Positions 1-5,014 of a DNA stretch of 5,014 nt are shown here, piece after piece. Below the pieces are notes generated by a model that made no database searches, had not been told where the DNA came from, and saw only the letters and a program-made list of their open reading frames with translations. The translations under genes were made by a program, and so were the position numbers. Numbering within the stretch: position 1 is the stretch's first letter; each line of letters starts with the position of its first letter. Origin of the DNA: Acidobacteriota bacterium (GTDB lineage: Bacteria; Acidobacteriota; Terriglobia; Versatilivoradales; Versatilivoraceae); contig JAPOZE010000591.1 in NCBI GenBank assembly GCA_026706225.1, forward strand, positions 1 through 5,014, read 5' to 3'.

Positions 1-1690
1 GTCCGATCTTGTGACCCGCACAAATGCCGGGATCCAGTTGGCCGAAACTGCCCAGCTTGGCATCCCCAAGCCGTATTTGTCCGGCGGCAACCGCGCCCCA
101 GTGGGAATCCACCTTGTCGCAAGCTTCGAACCGGACAGCCGGCCCGCCAAGAGTCGACGGCTCCAACAGAGTCTCCATATCCCCCTTGAGGTCAAAGAGC
201 GAGTAGGCCCTGGCGGCGCCATGAACCGTTTTTTCCTCCAGGTTGCCGGTCACCAGAAGCCCCACTCTGGATTGCTCTCCGGACTGTCGCGGTTCAACCC
301 AGCCATAGACTTTGCCCATCTCAAAGACCTTGAGGCTTCGGATGCCGCGGTTGTAATTCCACGACAGCGAAGCCAAGAGCCCCGGCAAAAGCGAGGTTCT
401 CATGACTCCCGTCTCCGAGGAAAGGGGATTCATCACCGAAATCCCCTGCTTGGCGCCGAATTTGAGATCCTCCCTGGCATCCACCAGGGGATAGGTCAGT
501 GTTTGAGAATATCCCAGATGCAGCAAGCGCTCGGTCACGGTCTGTTCAACGCGGTAGTCCTGGCGGCGTTGGGCGCCACCCTGCCAGGCAGGCAGCCTGG
601 AGGGAAGGTTTCCATAGCCGTGGTGGCGGGCAACCTCCTCTATCAGGTCGATCTCCCGCCCCACATCCATCCTGGAGGTGGGGAGGGCGACCGTCCAGCC
701 CTCGGCCCCACTGTCGAGAATCCTGAATTGCAAAGAGTCGAGGATCCTCTCGACCTCGTTGCCGTCAATCTCCAGACCCAGGAGCCTGGCCAGGCGCGAC
801 CGGCGAAGCAGCACCGGAGACCTCTGCAAGATGCCGGGGAAGTTGTCGAGCGGTCCCTCCAGGATTTCTCCCCCGGCCAGTTCCTGAATCAGTTGAGCAG
901 CCCGGTTGGCGGCCGGCAGGGTTGCTTTCAGGTCTGCTCCCCGCTCGAACCGATGAGAGGCTTCGGAGTGGATCCCCAGGGCCTTGCAGGTCTTTCGAAC
1001 GGAAACGGGATCGAACCAGGCGCTTTCGACCAATACGTCCCTGGTGCTCGAGCCGATTTCGCTATCCTGTCCTCCCATGATTCCGGCCAAGGCGAGAGGC
1101 TTCACCGGATCCGCGATGAGCAGCATCCCTTCCTTCAGATGGTGTTCAACCCCGTCGAGAGTCACCAGGCACTCACCCTTGCGCGCCTCTCGCACCACGA
1201 TCCGCCCGGCGTGAATCCTGGACAGGTCGAAGGCATGGGTCGGATGGCCACTCTCCATCAGCACGTAGTTGGTGGCATCGACAATGTTGTTGATGGGCCG
1301 GATACCCAGGGAATCCAGCCTCTGGCGCAACCAATCCGGAGAGGGCCCCACCCGAATCCCCTTGATCAACCGCGCCGAATAGCGGCGACAAAGCCGGGGG
1401 GATTCGATCTCGACCGAGGCCTGGCTGGAGGTCGACGGCCGGCACTCGGACAGCTCGATCCGCCTCGACCGAAGCCTCTTCCCATACAGCGTGGCGATCT
1501 CTCTGGCGACTCCCCGGTGGCCCAGGCAATCCGGTCGATTGGTGGTCAGCTCGAGCTCCAGGAGAGCATCCGAGGACCCGGATTCGATGACCTCGGCCAC
1601 CACCCCGCAATGGGTCAGATCTGCCGCCAGCCGATCCGGTTCGGCCTCGAAATCCACCATTTCTCCGAGCCAGCGATAGCTAACGATCAT
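1..1690 (-). CDS. pheT: Phenylalanyl-tRNA synthetase beta subunit, partial (C-terminus outside window), lacking the OB domain
   Basis: Beta subunit of the cytoplasmic alpha2-beta2 enzyme that charges tRNA-Phe; beta carries the editing site for mischarged Tyr-tRNA-Phe. The minus frame is open from an ATG at 1690 to the window edge, giving 563 residues; family members are usually near 800. The N-terminus MIVSYRWLGEMV matches the usual start. At residues 45–57 it already reaches ELELTTNRPDCLG, the opening of the B3/B4 editing module, which in E. coli lies about 110 residues later, so the B2 tRNA-binding OB fold is absent. Editing motifs are present: VDATNYVLMESGHPTHAFD (137–155), LAGIMGG (201–207), VLVESAWF (219–226) and HSEASHRFERG (241–251). 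A B5-like domain (about 290–365, with SRMDVGREIDLIEEVAR) and the start of the catalytic-like B6/B7 core follow. The gene begins 25 nt after pheS, so the two are probably cotranscribed. AGGTG at 1702–1706 is a weak, rather distant ribosome site. Identification is firm; the missing part cannot be judged. Confidence 0.96.
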   Translation of the reverse strand, partial: MIVSYRWLGEMVDFEAEPDRLAADLTHCGVVAEVIESGSSDALLELELTTNRPDCLGHRGVAREIATLYGKRLRSRRIELSECRPSTSSQASVEIESPRLCRRYSARLIKGIRVGPSPDWLRQRLDSLGIRPINNIVDATNYVLMESGHPTHAFDLSRIHAGRIVVREARKGECLVTLDGVEHHLKEGMLLIADPVKPLALAGIMGGQDSEIGSSTRDVLVESAWFDPVSVRKTCKALGIHSEASHRFERGADLKATLPAANRAAQLIQELAGGEILEGPLDNFPGILQRSPVLLRRSRLARLLGLEIDGNEVERILDSLQFRILDSGAEGWTVALPTSRMDVGREIDLIEEVARHHGYGNLPSRLPAWQGGAQRRQDYRVEQTVTERLLHLGYSQTLTYPLVDAREDLKFGAKQGISVMNPLSSETGVMRTSLLPGLLASLSWNYNRGIRSLKVFEMGKVYGWVEPRQSGEQSRVGLLVTGNLEEKTVHGAARAYSLFDLKGDMETLLEPSTLGGPAVRFEACDKVDSHWGAVAAGQIRLGDAKLGSFGQLDPGICAGHKIG

Positions 1691-1715
1691 CGTTCAGATT
1701 GCACCTGCGAGGACA

Positions 1716-2738
1716 CTAGAACTGCCGCAGAAACCGCAAATCGTTCTGATAGAAGTGCTGAATGTTGTCGACCCCGTACTTGATCATGGCAAAGCGCTCA
1801 ATGCCGGCTCCGAAGGCAAATCCGGTATAGCGCTCAGAGTCGATACCCACGTGGCGGAACACTTCGGGGTCGACCATGCCGGCTCCCAAGACTTCGATCC
1901 AACCGGTTCGCTTGCAGACGCGGCATCCGCTGCCTGAACAAAAAGTGCAGGAGATATCCACTTCTGCGCTGGGCTCGGTAAAGCCGAAGTAACTGGGCCG
2001 GAAGCGGACCCTGGTTCCCTCGCTGAAAAAGGCCTTCAGAAAATACTCCATGGTTCCCTTGAAATCCCGAAAGGTGAGGTGCTCGTCCACGGCCAGACCC
2101 TCAACCTGCTGAAAGACGGGGGAATGGGTGGCATCGGGAGTGTCCCTCCGATAGACGGTGCCCGGACAGATGATGCGGAGCGGCGGACTCAGCCGTTCCA
2201 TGGTTCGAATCTGCACCGGCGAAGTGTGGGTCCTCAGCAACAGGCTCTCGGAAAGGTAGAAGGTGTCTCCCTGGTCTCTGGCGGGGTGATCCTCGGGAAT
2301 ATTCAGCGCTTCGAAGTTGTAGTAGGTGGTTTCTATTTCCGGTCCGTCCGCGACCGAATAGCCGATGGAATAAAAGACCTCCTCGATGTCGCGCCGCACC
2401 CGGGTCAGCGGATGCAGGTGTCCGAGAGCGCGCCGCTGGCCCGGCAGGGTCAGGTCGAGGGCGATCCCGGCCGAGTCCTGACGGGTCGACTCCGACTCGA
2501 TCTTCTGCCGGGCAGCCTCCATGGCGGTCTCGATCCCGGCCTTGAGCTGGTTCAGGTTGCGGCCGACCTCTTTCCGATCGGCCACGGCAACAGACTTGAG
2601 CCCCTTCATCAAAAGGGTCAACTGCCCTCCCTTTCGACCCAGGTAGCGGTCTCGCAGCAATGAAAGCTGTTGCCCGGACCTGACCTCCGCCAAATCGGCC
2701 TCGAAGGACTGTTTCAATGCGGCCAGTTTTTCCAACAT
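1716..2738 (-). CDS. pheS: Phenylalanyl-tRNA synthetase alpha subunit
   Basis: Catalytic alpha subunit of class II phenylalanyl-tRNA synthetase; it activates phenylalanine with ATP and transfers it to tRNA-Phe. From the ATG at 2738 it is 340 residues, a normal length. An N-terminal coiled-coil region (about 1–85, containing RYLGRKGGQL) precedes the catalytic domain. Visible motifs are HPLTRVRRDIEEVF (109–122), LLRTHTSPVQIR (167–178), motif 2 around GTVYRRDTPDATHSPVFQQVEG (193–214), the Phe-pocket segment YFGFTEPSAEVD (250–261), and motif 3 GFAFGAGIERFAMIKYG (306–322). The end, NDLRFLRQF, is typical. A CxxC-x4-CxxC cluster (C264, C267, C272, C275) suggests a zinc-binding insert absent from E. 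coli PheS. A longer reading from a TTG at 2789 is rejected because it would start inside a terminator hairpin; MLEKLAALKQ is the normal N-terminus. The ribosome site is poor, only GGTGG inside a palindrome. pheT follows after 25 nt. Confidence 0.97.
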   Translation of the reverse strand: MLEKLAALKQSFEADLAEVRSGQQLSLLRDRYLGRKGGQLTLLMKGLKSVAVADRKEVGRNLNQLKAGIETAMEAARQKIESESTRQDSAGIALDLTLPGQRRALGHLHPLTRVRRDIEEVFYSIGYSVADGPEIETTYYNFEALNIPEDHPARDQGDTFYLSESLLLRTHTSPVQIRTMERLSPPLRIICPGTVYRRDTPDATHSPVFQQVEGLAVDEHLTFRDFKGTMEYFLKAFFSEGTRVRFRPSYFGFTEPSAEVDISCTFCSGSGCRVCKRTGWIEVLGAGMVDPEVFRHVGIDSERYTGFAFGAGIERFAMIKYGVDNIQHFYQNDLRFLRQF

Positions 2739-2752
2739 TGGTGGTTCCACCA
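2739..2752 (-). repeat. Palindrome (6-nt arms, 2-nt centre) directly before the pheS start codon
   Basis: On the transcribed strand TGGTGG-AA-CCACCA directly abuts the pheS ATG. It covers the only plausible ribosome-binding stretch (GGTGG). As RNA it could fold into a small hairpin with a widened loop that hides the initiation region, or it could be a dimeric DNA site. The inverted repeat is seen in the sequence; a regulatory function is inference. Confidence 0.45.
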
Positions 2753-2773
2753 CGGATTTCGGAATGGAAACAG

Positions 2774-2797
2774 AAAAAAAGGGGCTCAAGGCCCCCC
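2774..2797 (-). terminator. Intrinsic terminator or attenuator between rplT and pheS
   Basis: On the minus strand GGGGC (2795–2791), loop CTTGA (2790–2786) and GCCCC (2785–2781) form a perfect GC-rich stem, followed at once by seven T residues (2780–2774). Two more G residues at 2797–2796 can pair G·U with the first U residues. This is textbook Rho-independent geometry, oriented with the operon and located 35 nt before the pheS start. It would end the infC–rpmI–rplT message or act as an attenuator controlling read-through into pheST, as in E. coli where the pheST attenuator lies in the same place. Which role applies here is inference. Confidence 0.82.
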
Positions 2798-2911
2798 TGT
2801 CGCTCCACCCAACCCTATCGCTTTATGCCTGCACCCGGACGTTCGGAGGCCCGACCCGCAACGGGACTCCACCGGTCGAATTCCGGGCCAATCCCAGCCG
2901 GCGACACCGTC
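2798..2911 (-). promoter_or_regulatory. Structured non-coding leader between rplT and the pheS terminator
   Basis: This 114-nt stretch after the rplT stop is GC-rich and full of pairing segments. GGCCCG (2889–2884) can pair with CGGGCC (2853–2848); CGACC (2878–2874) with GGTCG (2856–2852); and CCCG (2865–2862) with CGGG (2858–2855) across a 3-nt loop. GGCCTCC (2851–2845) is complementary, with one G·U, to GGGGGCC in the 5' arm of the terminator, so an antiterminator could form instead. No Phe-rich leader peptide like E. coli PheM and no convincing T-box were found. No good -35/-10 pair was seen, although a separate pheST promoter cannot be excluded by eye. Pairings are read directly; a regulatory switch is inference. 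Confidence 0.45.
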
Positions 2912-3271
2912 CTATGCGGCTGCTGCCTGCTTGGCGGCCTCGGCCAGCTTGGCAAACATGGCCGGATCGTTCACCGCCAAGTCGGCCAGAACCTTTCGGT
3001 CCAGCTCAATGCCCGACTGCTTCAAGCCGTGTATCAGCCTGCTGTAGGACAGCCCGTTGAGCTTGGCCGCCGCCGAAATGCGCACGATCCACAAGGCCCT
3101 GAAATCTCTCTTGCGCACCCTTCGGTCCCGGGCGGCAAATCTCAGCGCCCGATCGACCGACTCCCTGGCGGAATGAAAGAGCTTGCTCTTGGTGCCTCGA
3201 TAGCCCGAGGCGGCCTTGAGGAGCTTACGCCTTCGGTTTCTCCGTCCGGCGCCTCGCGTGACTCTTGCCAC
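2912..3271 (-). CDS. rplT: 50S ribosomal protein L20
   Basis: L20 binds 23S rRNA early in 50S assembly and in several bacteria represses its own operon. The product is 119 residues, the usual length. It has the family's basic N-terminal extension ([19 protein letters not shown], 1–19), then [21 protein letters not shown] (23–43), [18 protein letters not shown] (48–65), and the globular C-terminal domain with [20 protein letters not shown] (73–92) and [11 protein letters not shown] (93–103). It ends in an alanine-rich tail. The start is GTG at 3271, fixed by the conserved MARV opening and by a strong GGAGGTG Shine-Dalgarno at 3280–3286. rpmI lies 64 nt upstream; a terminator follows before pheS. 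Identification is essentially certain. Confidence 0.98.
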   Translation of the reverse strand: MARVTRGAGRRNRRRKLLKAASGYRGTKSKLFHSARESVDRALRFAARDRRVRKRDFRALWIVRISAAAKLNGLSYSRLIHGLKQSGIELDRKVLADLAVNDPAMFAKLAEAAKQAAAA

Positions 3272-3279
3272 GATTCGTT

Positions 3280-3286
3280 CACCTCC
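3280..3286 (-). promoter_or_regulatory. Ribosome-binding site of rplT
   Basis: GGAGGTG on the minus strand, about nine bases before the GTG at 3271. It supports the GTG as the true start, since no in-frame ATG lies nearby and the peptide then begins with the conserved MARV. Confidence 0.75.
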
Positions 3287-3305
3287 GTCCCATCAATACG
3301 CTAGT

Positions 3306-3320
3306 GCCCGGTGGACGGGC
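3306..3320 (-). repeat. Small hairpin in the rpmI–rplT spacer
   Basis: GCCCG (3320–3316), loop TCCAC, CGGGC (3310–3306) read on the minus strand, a 5-bp GC stem without a following T-tract, so not an intrinsic terminator. An overlapping alternative, GGGC-AA-GCCC (3326–3317), shares one arm. It lies between the rpmI stop and the rplT Shine-Dalgarno. It may be a translational or processing element, or chance in GC-rich DNA. Confidence 0.3.
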
Positions 3321-3335
3321 TTGCCCAACCCCCGA

Positions 3336-3536
3336 TCAGGAGGCGTAGGGCAACATCTTTCTGACCTTGGACCGGTCGCTCTTGCTCACCAGGTCCGACT
3401 GGTCGAGCTTGCGCTTCCTCTTGGTTGTCTTCTTGGTCAAGATGTGGCGGGCGTGGGAGTGACCCCGCTTGATTTTGCCACTGGCGGTCAGTTTGAACCG
3501 CTTCTTGGCTCCGCGATGAGTTTTTAGCTTGGGCAC
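3336..3536 (-). CDS. rpmI: 50S ribosomal protein L35
   Basis: Small basic protein of the large ribosomal subunit. From the GTG at 3536 it is 66 residues, matching the usual 64–66. It opens with the family hallmark [20 protein letters not shown], continues with [22 protein letters not shown] and ends [10 protein letters not shown]. An in-frame ATG five codons upstream (3551) would add MRERE, which is not typical of L35. Those bases contain GGGAGAGG, a good Shine-Dalgarno for the GTG, so the GTG start is preferred. It sits between infC and rplT, as in most bacteria, and in E. coli is translated together with rplT under L20 control. Highly charged, with no membrane or signal segment. Confidence 0.96.
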   Translation of the reverse strand: MPKLKTHRGAKKRFKLTASGKIKRGHSHARHILTKKTTKRKRKLDQSDLVSKSDRSKVRKMLPYAS

Positions 3537-3539
3537 TTC

Positions 3540-3547
3540 CCTCTCCC
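3540..3547 (-). promoter_or_regulatory. Ribosome-binding site of rpmI
   Basis: GGGAGAGG on the minus strand, three bases before the GTG at 3536 (its GGGAG core is six bases away). It decides for the GTG over the ATG at 3551, whose upstream bases (AAGTCCTGGCCA) hold no comparable site. Confidence 0.65.
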
Positions 3548-3562
3548 GCATTGGCCAGGACT

Positions 3563-3578
3563 TCCGGCTTGGGCCGGA
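3563..3578 (-). promoter_or_regulatory. Hairpin in the infC–rpmI spacer, possible L20 operator element
   Basis: On the minus strand TCCGGC (3578–3573), loop CCAA, GCCGGA (3568–3563) form a perfect 6-bp stem with a 4-nt loop. It lies between the infC stop and the rpmI Shine-Dalgarno, and no T-tract follows, so it is not an intrinsic terminator. In E. coli, L20 represses rpmI–rplT by binding RNA structure upstream of and around rpmI. The position fits such an operator, but no L20-binding fold was demonstrated here. Confidence 0.4.
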
Positions 3579-3586
3579 CCCCTGTC

Positions 3587-4123
3587 CTACTTTTTGCCGG
3601 CAAAAATGACGAACATGTGGTTGCCTTCCATCTTCGGATTCCCCTCAACCGAACCCTGCTCGCCGACATCCTCGATGAGGCGGAGAATCAACTGGCGTCC
3701 AATGCTCTTGTGCGCCATTTCCCGACCCCGAAAATTAACCGAAGCCTTCACTTTGTCTCCGTCTTCCAGGAAGCGAAGGATGTTCTTCTTCTTGAACTCG
3801 TAGTCGTGGTTGTCGGTCTTGGGGCGAAACTTGACCTCCTTGACGTGGATCATCTTCTGGTGCTTCTTGGCCTCGTGCGCCTTCTTCTTGAGCTGGTACA
3901 GGTACTTGCCGTAATTCATGATACGGCAGACCGGGGGACTGGCCGTGGCGGAGATCTCAACCAGGTCCAGCTCTTTGGCTCTGGCCACCGTCAGCGCTTC
4001 TGCCGGCGGCATGATGCCGAGCTGCTGGCCGTCGACATCGATCACCCGAATTTCCCTGGCCCGAATGCGATCATTGATATTGACGCGGATCCGCTGACGA
4101 CTGAACGTGGGCTTGCGACGAAT
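3587..4123 (-). CDS. infC: Translation initiation factor IF-3, AUU start
   Basis: IF3 binds the 30S subunit, prevents premature 50S joining and rejects wrong start codons and initiator tRNAs. Starting at ATT (4123–4121) the protein has 178 residues, close to E. coli's 180. The N-terminal domain contains [20 protein letters not shown] (13–32) and the family signature [14 protein letters not shown] (about 68–81). A lysine-rich linker follows, then the C-terminal 30S-binding domain with [19 protein letters not shown] and [17 protein letters not shown]. Between the thrS stop, which is in the same frame, and the conserved region there is no ATG, GTG or TTG. The first of these, GTG at 4045, would delete 26 conserved residues. 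ATT preceded by GGAGGTGG is therefore the best start, as in E. coli infC, where AUU allows IF3 to repress its own translation. Function is certain; the start is strongly supported. Confidence 0.96.
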   Translation of the reverse strand: MRRKPTFSRQRIRVNINDRIRAREIRVIDVDGQQLGIMPPAEALTVARAKELDLVEISATASPPVCRIMNYGKYLYQLKKKAHEAKKHQKMIHVKEVKFRPKTDNHDYEFKKKNILRFLEDGDKVKASVNFRGREMAHKSIGRQLILRLIEDVGEQGSVEGNPKMEGNHMFVIFAGKK

Positions 4124-4135
4124 ACATCCACCTCC
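4121..4135 (-). promoter_or_regulatory. infC translation start region: strong Shine-Dalgarno plus AUU codon
   Basis: GGAGGTGG (4135–4128) is followed after ATGT by the ATT start codon (4123–4121), giving ideal spacing from GGAGG. An ATG overlapping this spacer (4127–4125) is in another frame. A strong ribosome site paired with a rare start codon is the arrangement used for IF3 autocontrol in enterobacteria; that it works here is inference. Confidence 0.8.
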
Positions 4136-4157
4136 GTGATTTTGCCAATGTCGGCGG

Positions 4158-4171
4158 TAGCGGACCCGCTA
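4158..4171 (-). repeat. Inverted repeat on the thrS stop codon
   Basis: TAGCGG-GT-CCGCTA on the minus strand: 6-nt arms with a 2-nt centre, the first three bases being the thrS stop codon itself. As RNA it would fold as a 5-bp stem with a 4-nt loop. No T-tract follows, so it is not an intrinsic terminator. It lies 23 nt before the infC Shine-Dalgarno and might shape coupling between thrS and infC, or be chance. Confidence 0.35.
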
Positions 4172-5014
4172 GGGTCGCACCGCCTTTGTGTCCCGTAAAT
4201 CCTGAATCAAATTCAGAAATTTTTCAAAGGAAAAAGAGCCTAGATCGCCGTCAAACCGGTTCCTGACCGACAGGGTGCCGTTGTCCAACTCCCTGTCCCC
4301 CAAAATGACCATGAAGGGCACCTTCTCAATTTGGGCTCTCCGGATCTTGGCGTTCACCTTCTCGTTCCGCAGGTCGGTCTTGACGCGAAACTTCTCCTGA
4401 GCCAGCCTGGCTTCCAGGGCCGAGGCCGCCTCCGCATGTCGCTCGCTGATGGGCAGGACAACCACCTGGACCGGCGCCAGCCAGAGAGGAAACGCCCCGG
4501 CGTAATGTTCAATCAATATGCCGAAGAAACGTTCCATGGAACCCAGCAGGGCCCGGTGAACCATGTAGGGACGGTGCGATTTCCCGTCTTCTCCCACATA
4601 GGAGAGATCGAAGCGCTCCGGAAGATTGAAATCGAACTGAATGGTGGTGCACTGCCAGGAGCGACCGATGGCATCCTTGATCTTGAGATCGATCTTGGGT
4701 CCGTAAAAGGCGCCTCCTCCTTCGTCGGTGCTGTAGTCCAGTTCCCGCGCCTCCACCGCTCGGCGCAGAGCCTCGGTGGAAACGTCCCAGTCTTCAATCG
4801 AGCCGACGTACTTCTCCGGCCGCGTCGACAGAAAGACCTCGAGATCGGTGAAGCCGAAACTGCGCAGCAGCGAGAGGGTGAAGTCCAGCACACCCAGGAT
4901 TTCCTCCTCGATCTTCTCCGACTGGCAAAAGATATGGGCGTCGTCCTGAGTGAATCCCCGCACCCGCAGCAATCCCTGCAGCACTCCCGAACGCTCGTAC
5001 CGGTATACCGTTCC
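4169..5014 (-). CDS. thrS: Threonyl-tRNA synthetase, partial (N-terminal part outside window)
   Basis: Class IIa synthetase that activates threonine with ATP and charges tRNA-Thr in the cytoplasm. The frame is open from the window edge to TAG at 4169, giving the last 281 residues of a protein usually near 640. The visible part begins inside the catalytic core with [10 protein letters not shown] and the motif 2 loop [14 protein letters not shown] (16–29 of the fragment), which includes one zinc-ligand His. Next come [13 protein letters not shown] (98–110), [16 protein letters not shown] (120–135) and [19 protein letters not shown] (153–171), containing the second zinc-ligand His and motif 3. 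From about residue 179 ([13 protein letters not shown]) the anticodon-binding domain runs to the end, with [15 protein letters not shown] and [15 protein letters not shown]. The TGS and editing domains and the zinc-ligand Cys are not in the window. infC starts 45 nt downstream in the same frame. Confidence 0.98.
   Translation of the reverse strand, partial: GTVYRYERSGVLQGLLRVRGFTQDDAHIFCQSEKIEEEILGVLDFTLSLLRSFGFTDLEVFLSTRPEKYVGSIEDWDVSTEALRRAVEARELDYSTDEGGGAFYGPKIDLKIKDAIGRSWQCTTIQFDFNLPERFDLSYVGEDGKSHRPYMVHRALLGSMERFFGILIEHYAGAFPLWLAPVQVVVLPISERHAEAASALEARLAQEKFRVKTDLRNEKVNAKIRRAQIEKVPFMVILGDRELDNGTLSVRNRFDGDLGSFSFEKFLNLIQDLRDTKAVRP

Noticed and set aside
11..1783. 590-codon open frame on the plus strand
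   Set aside because: It lies exactly antisense to pheT, whose minus-strand frame encodes clear family motifs. The plus-strand peptide is rich in Gly, Pro, Arg and Gln, has no recognisable domain, and results from GC-rich codon use on the opposite strand.
2739..2789. Extension of pheS to a TTG start at 2789
   Set aside because: The extra 17 residues would be encoded by the terminator loop, arm and T-tract and match no PheS N-terminus; there is no suitable ribosome site.
2101..2808. 235-codon second frame on the minus strand over pheS
   Set aside because: It is an out-of-frame shadow of pheS with no recognisable domain; the pheS frame carries all synthetase motifs.
2815..2907. Possible 30-residue leader peptide (GTG start) between rplT and pheS
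   Set aside because: It has no Shine-Dalgarno and only one Phe codon, so it does not look like a PheM-type attenuation peptide.
2739..2911. T-box riboswitch controlling pheST
   Set aside because: The only T-box-like stretch (GGTGGAACC) lies downstream of the terminator, and the 114-nt region before the terminator is too short and shows no recognisable Stem I or specifier arrangement.
3537..3551. ATG start of rpmI at 3551
   Set aside because: It would add MRERE before the conserved [11 protein letters not shown] opening, and these bases serve as the Shine-Dalgarno for the GTG start.
1..5014. A new defence, mobile or otherwise undescribed system
   Set aside because: All coding space is taken by six well-known translation genes in conserved order. 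No direct-repeat array, transposase, integrase, toxin or unknown gene was seen on either strand.

Overview
The window carries one continuous gene cluster, entirely on the minus strand, in the classic bacterial order thrS – infC – rpmI – rplT – pheS – pheT. Transcription runs from high to low coordinates. Both ends are cut. The 5' half of thrS (threonyl-tRNA synthetase) lies beyond base 5014, and the C-terminal part of pheT (phenylalanyl-tRNA synthetase beta subunit) lies before base 1. The four genes between are complete: infC (IF3), rpmI (L35), rplT (L20) and pheS (phenylalanyl-tRNA synthetase alpha subunit). No mobile element, CRISPR array, tRNA or rRNA was seen.

The DNA is GC-rich (by eye near 60%) and the proteins are clearly bacterial. 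The gene order is shared by Proteobacteria and several other phyla. The PheS Cys4 insert and the short PheT argue against a gammaproteobacterium. An acidobacterial or deltaproteobacterial-type lineage is my low-confidence guess.

Layout along transcription: thrS (5014–4169, partial); a 45-nt spacer with an inverted repeat on the thrS stop codon; infC (4123–3587) with an apparent AUU start behind a strong Shine-Dalgarno; a 50-nt spacer with a hairpin; rpmI (3536–3336, GTG start); a 64-nt spacer; rplT (3271–2912, GTG start); a 173-nt structured leader ending in an intrinsic terminator; pheS (2738–1716); a 25-nt spacer; pheT (1690 to the window edge). All six products serve translation: two tRNA-charging enzymes, one initiation factor and two 50S proteins. 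The AUU start, the infC–rpmI hairpin and the terminator before pheS fit the kinds of feedback known for this operon in other bacteria (IF3 autocontrol, L20 control, attenuation of pheST).

The most notable points are a PheT that seems to lack the whole OB-fold (B2/EMAPII-like) domain while keeping its editing-site motifs, and a terminator in the rplT–pheS gap with a possible competing antiterminator but no Phe-rich leader peptide. I found no evidence of a wholly new system; this is a housekeeping locus with some unusual details.
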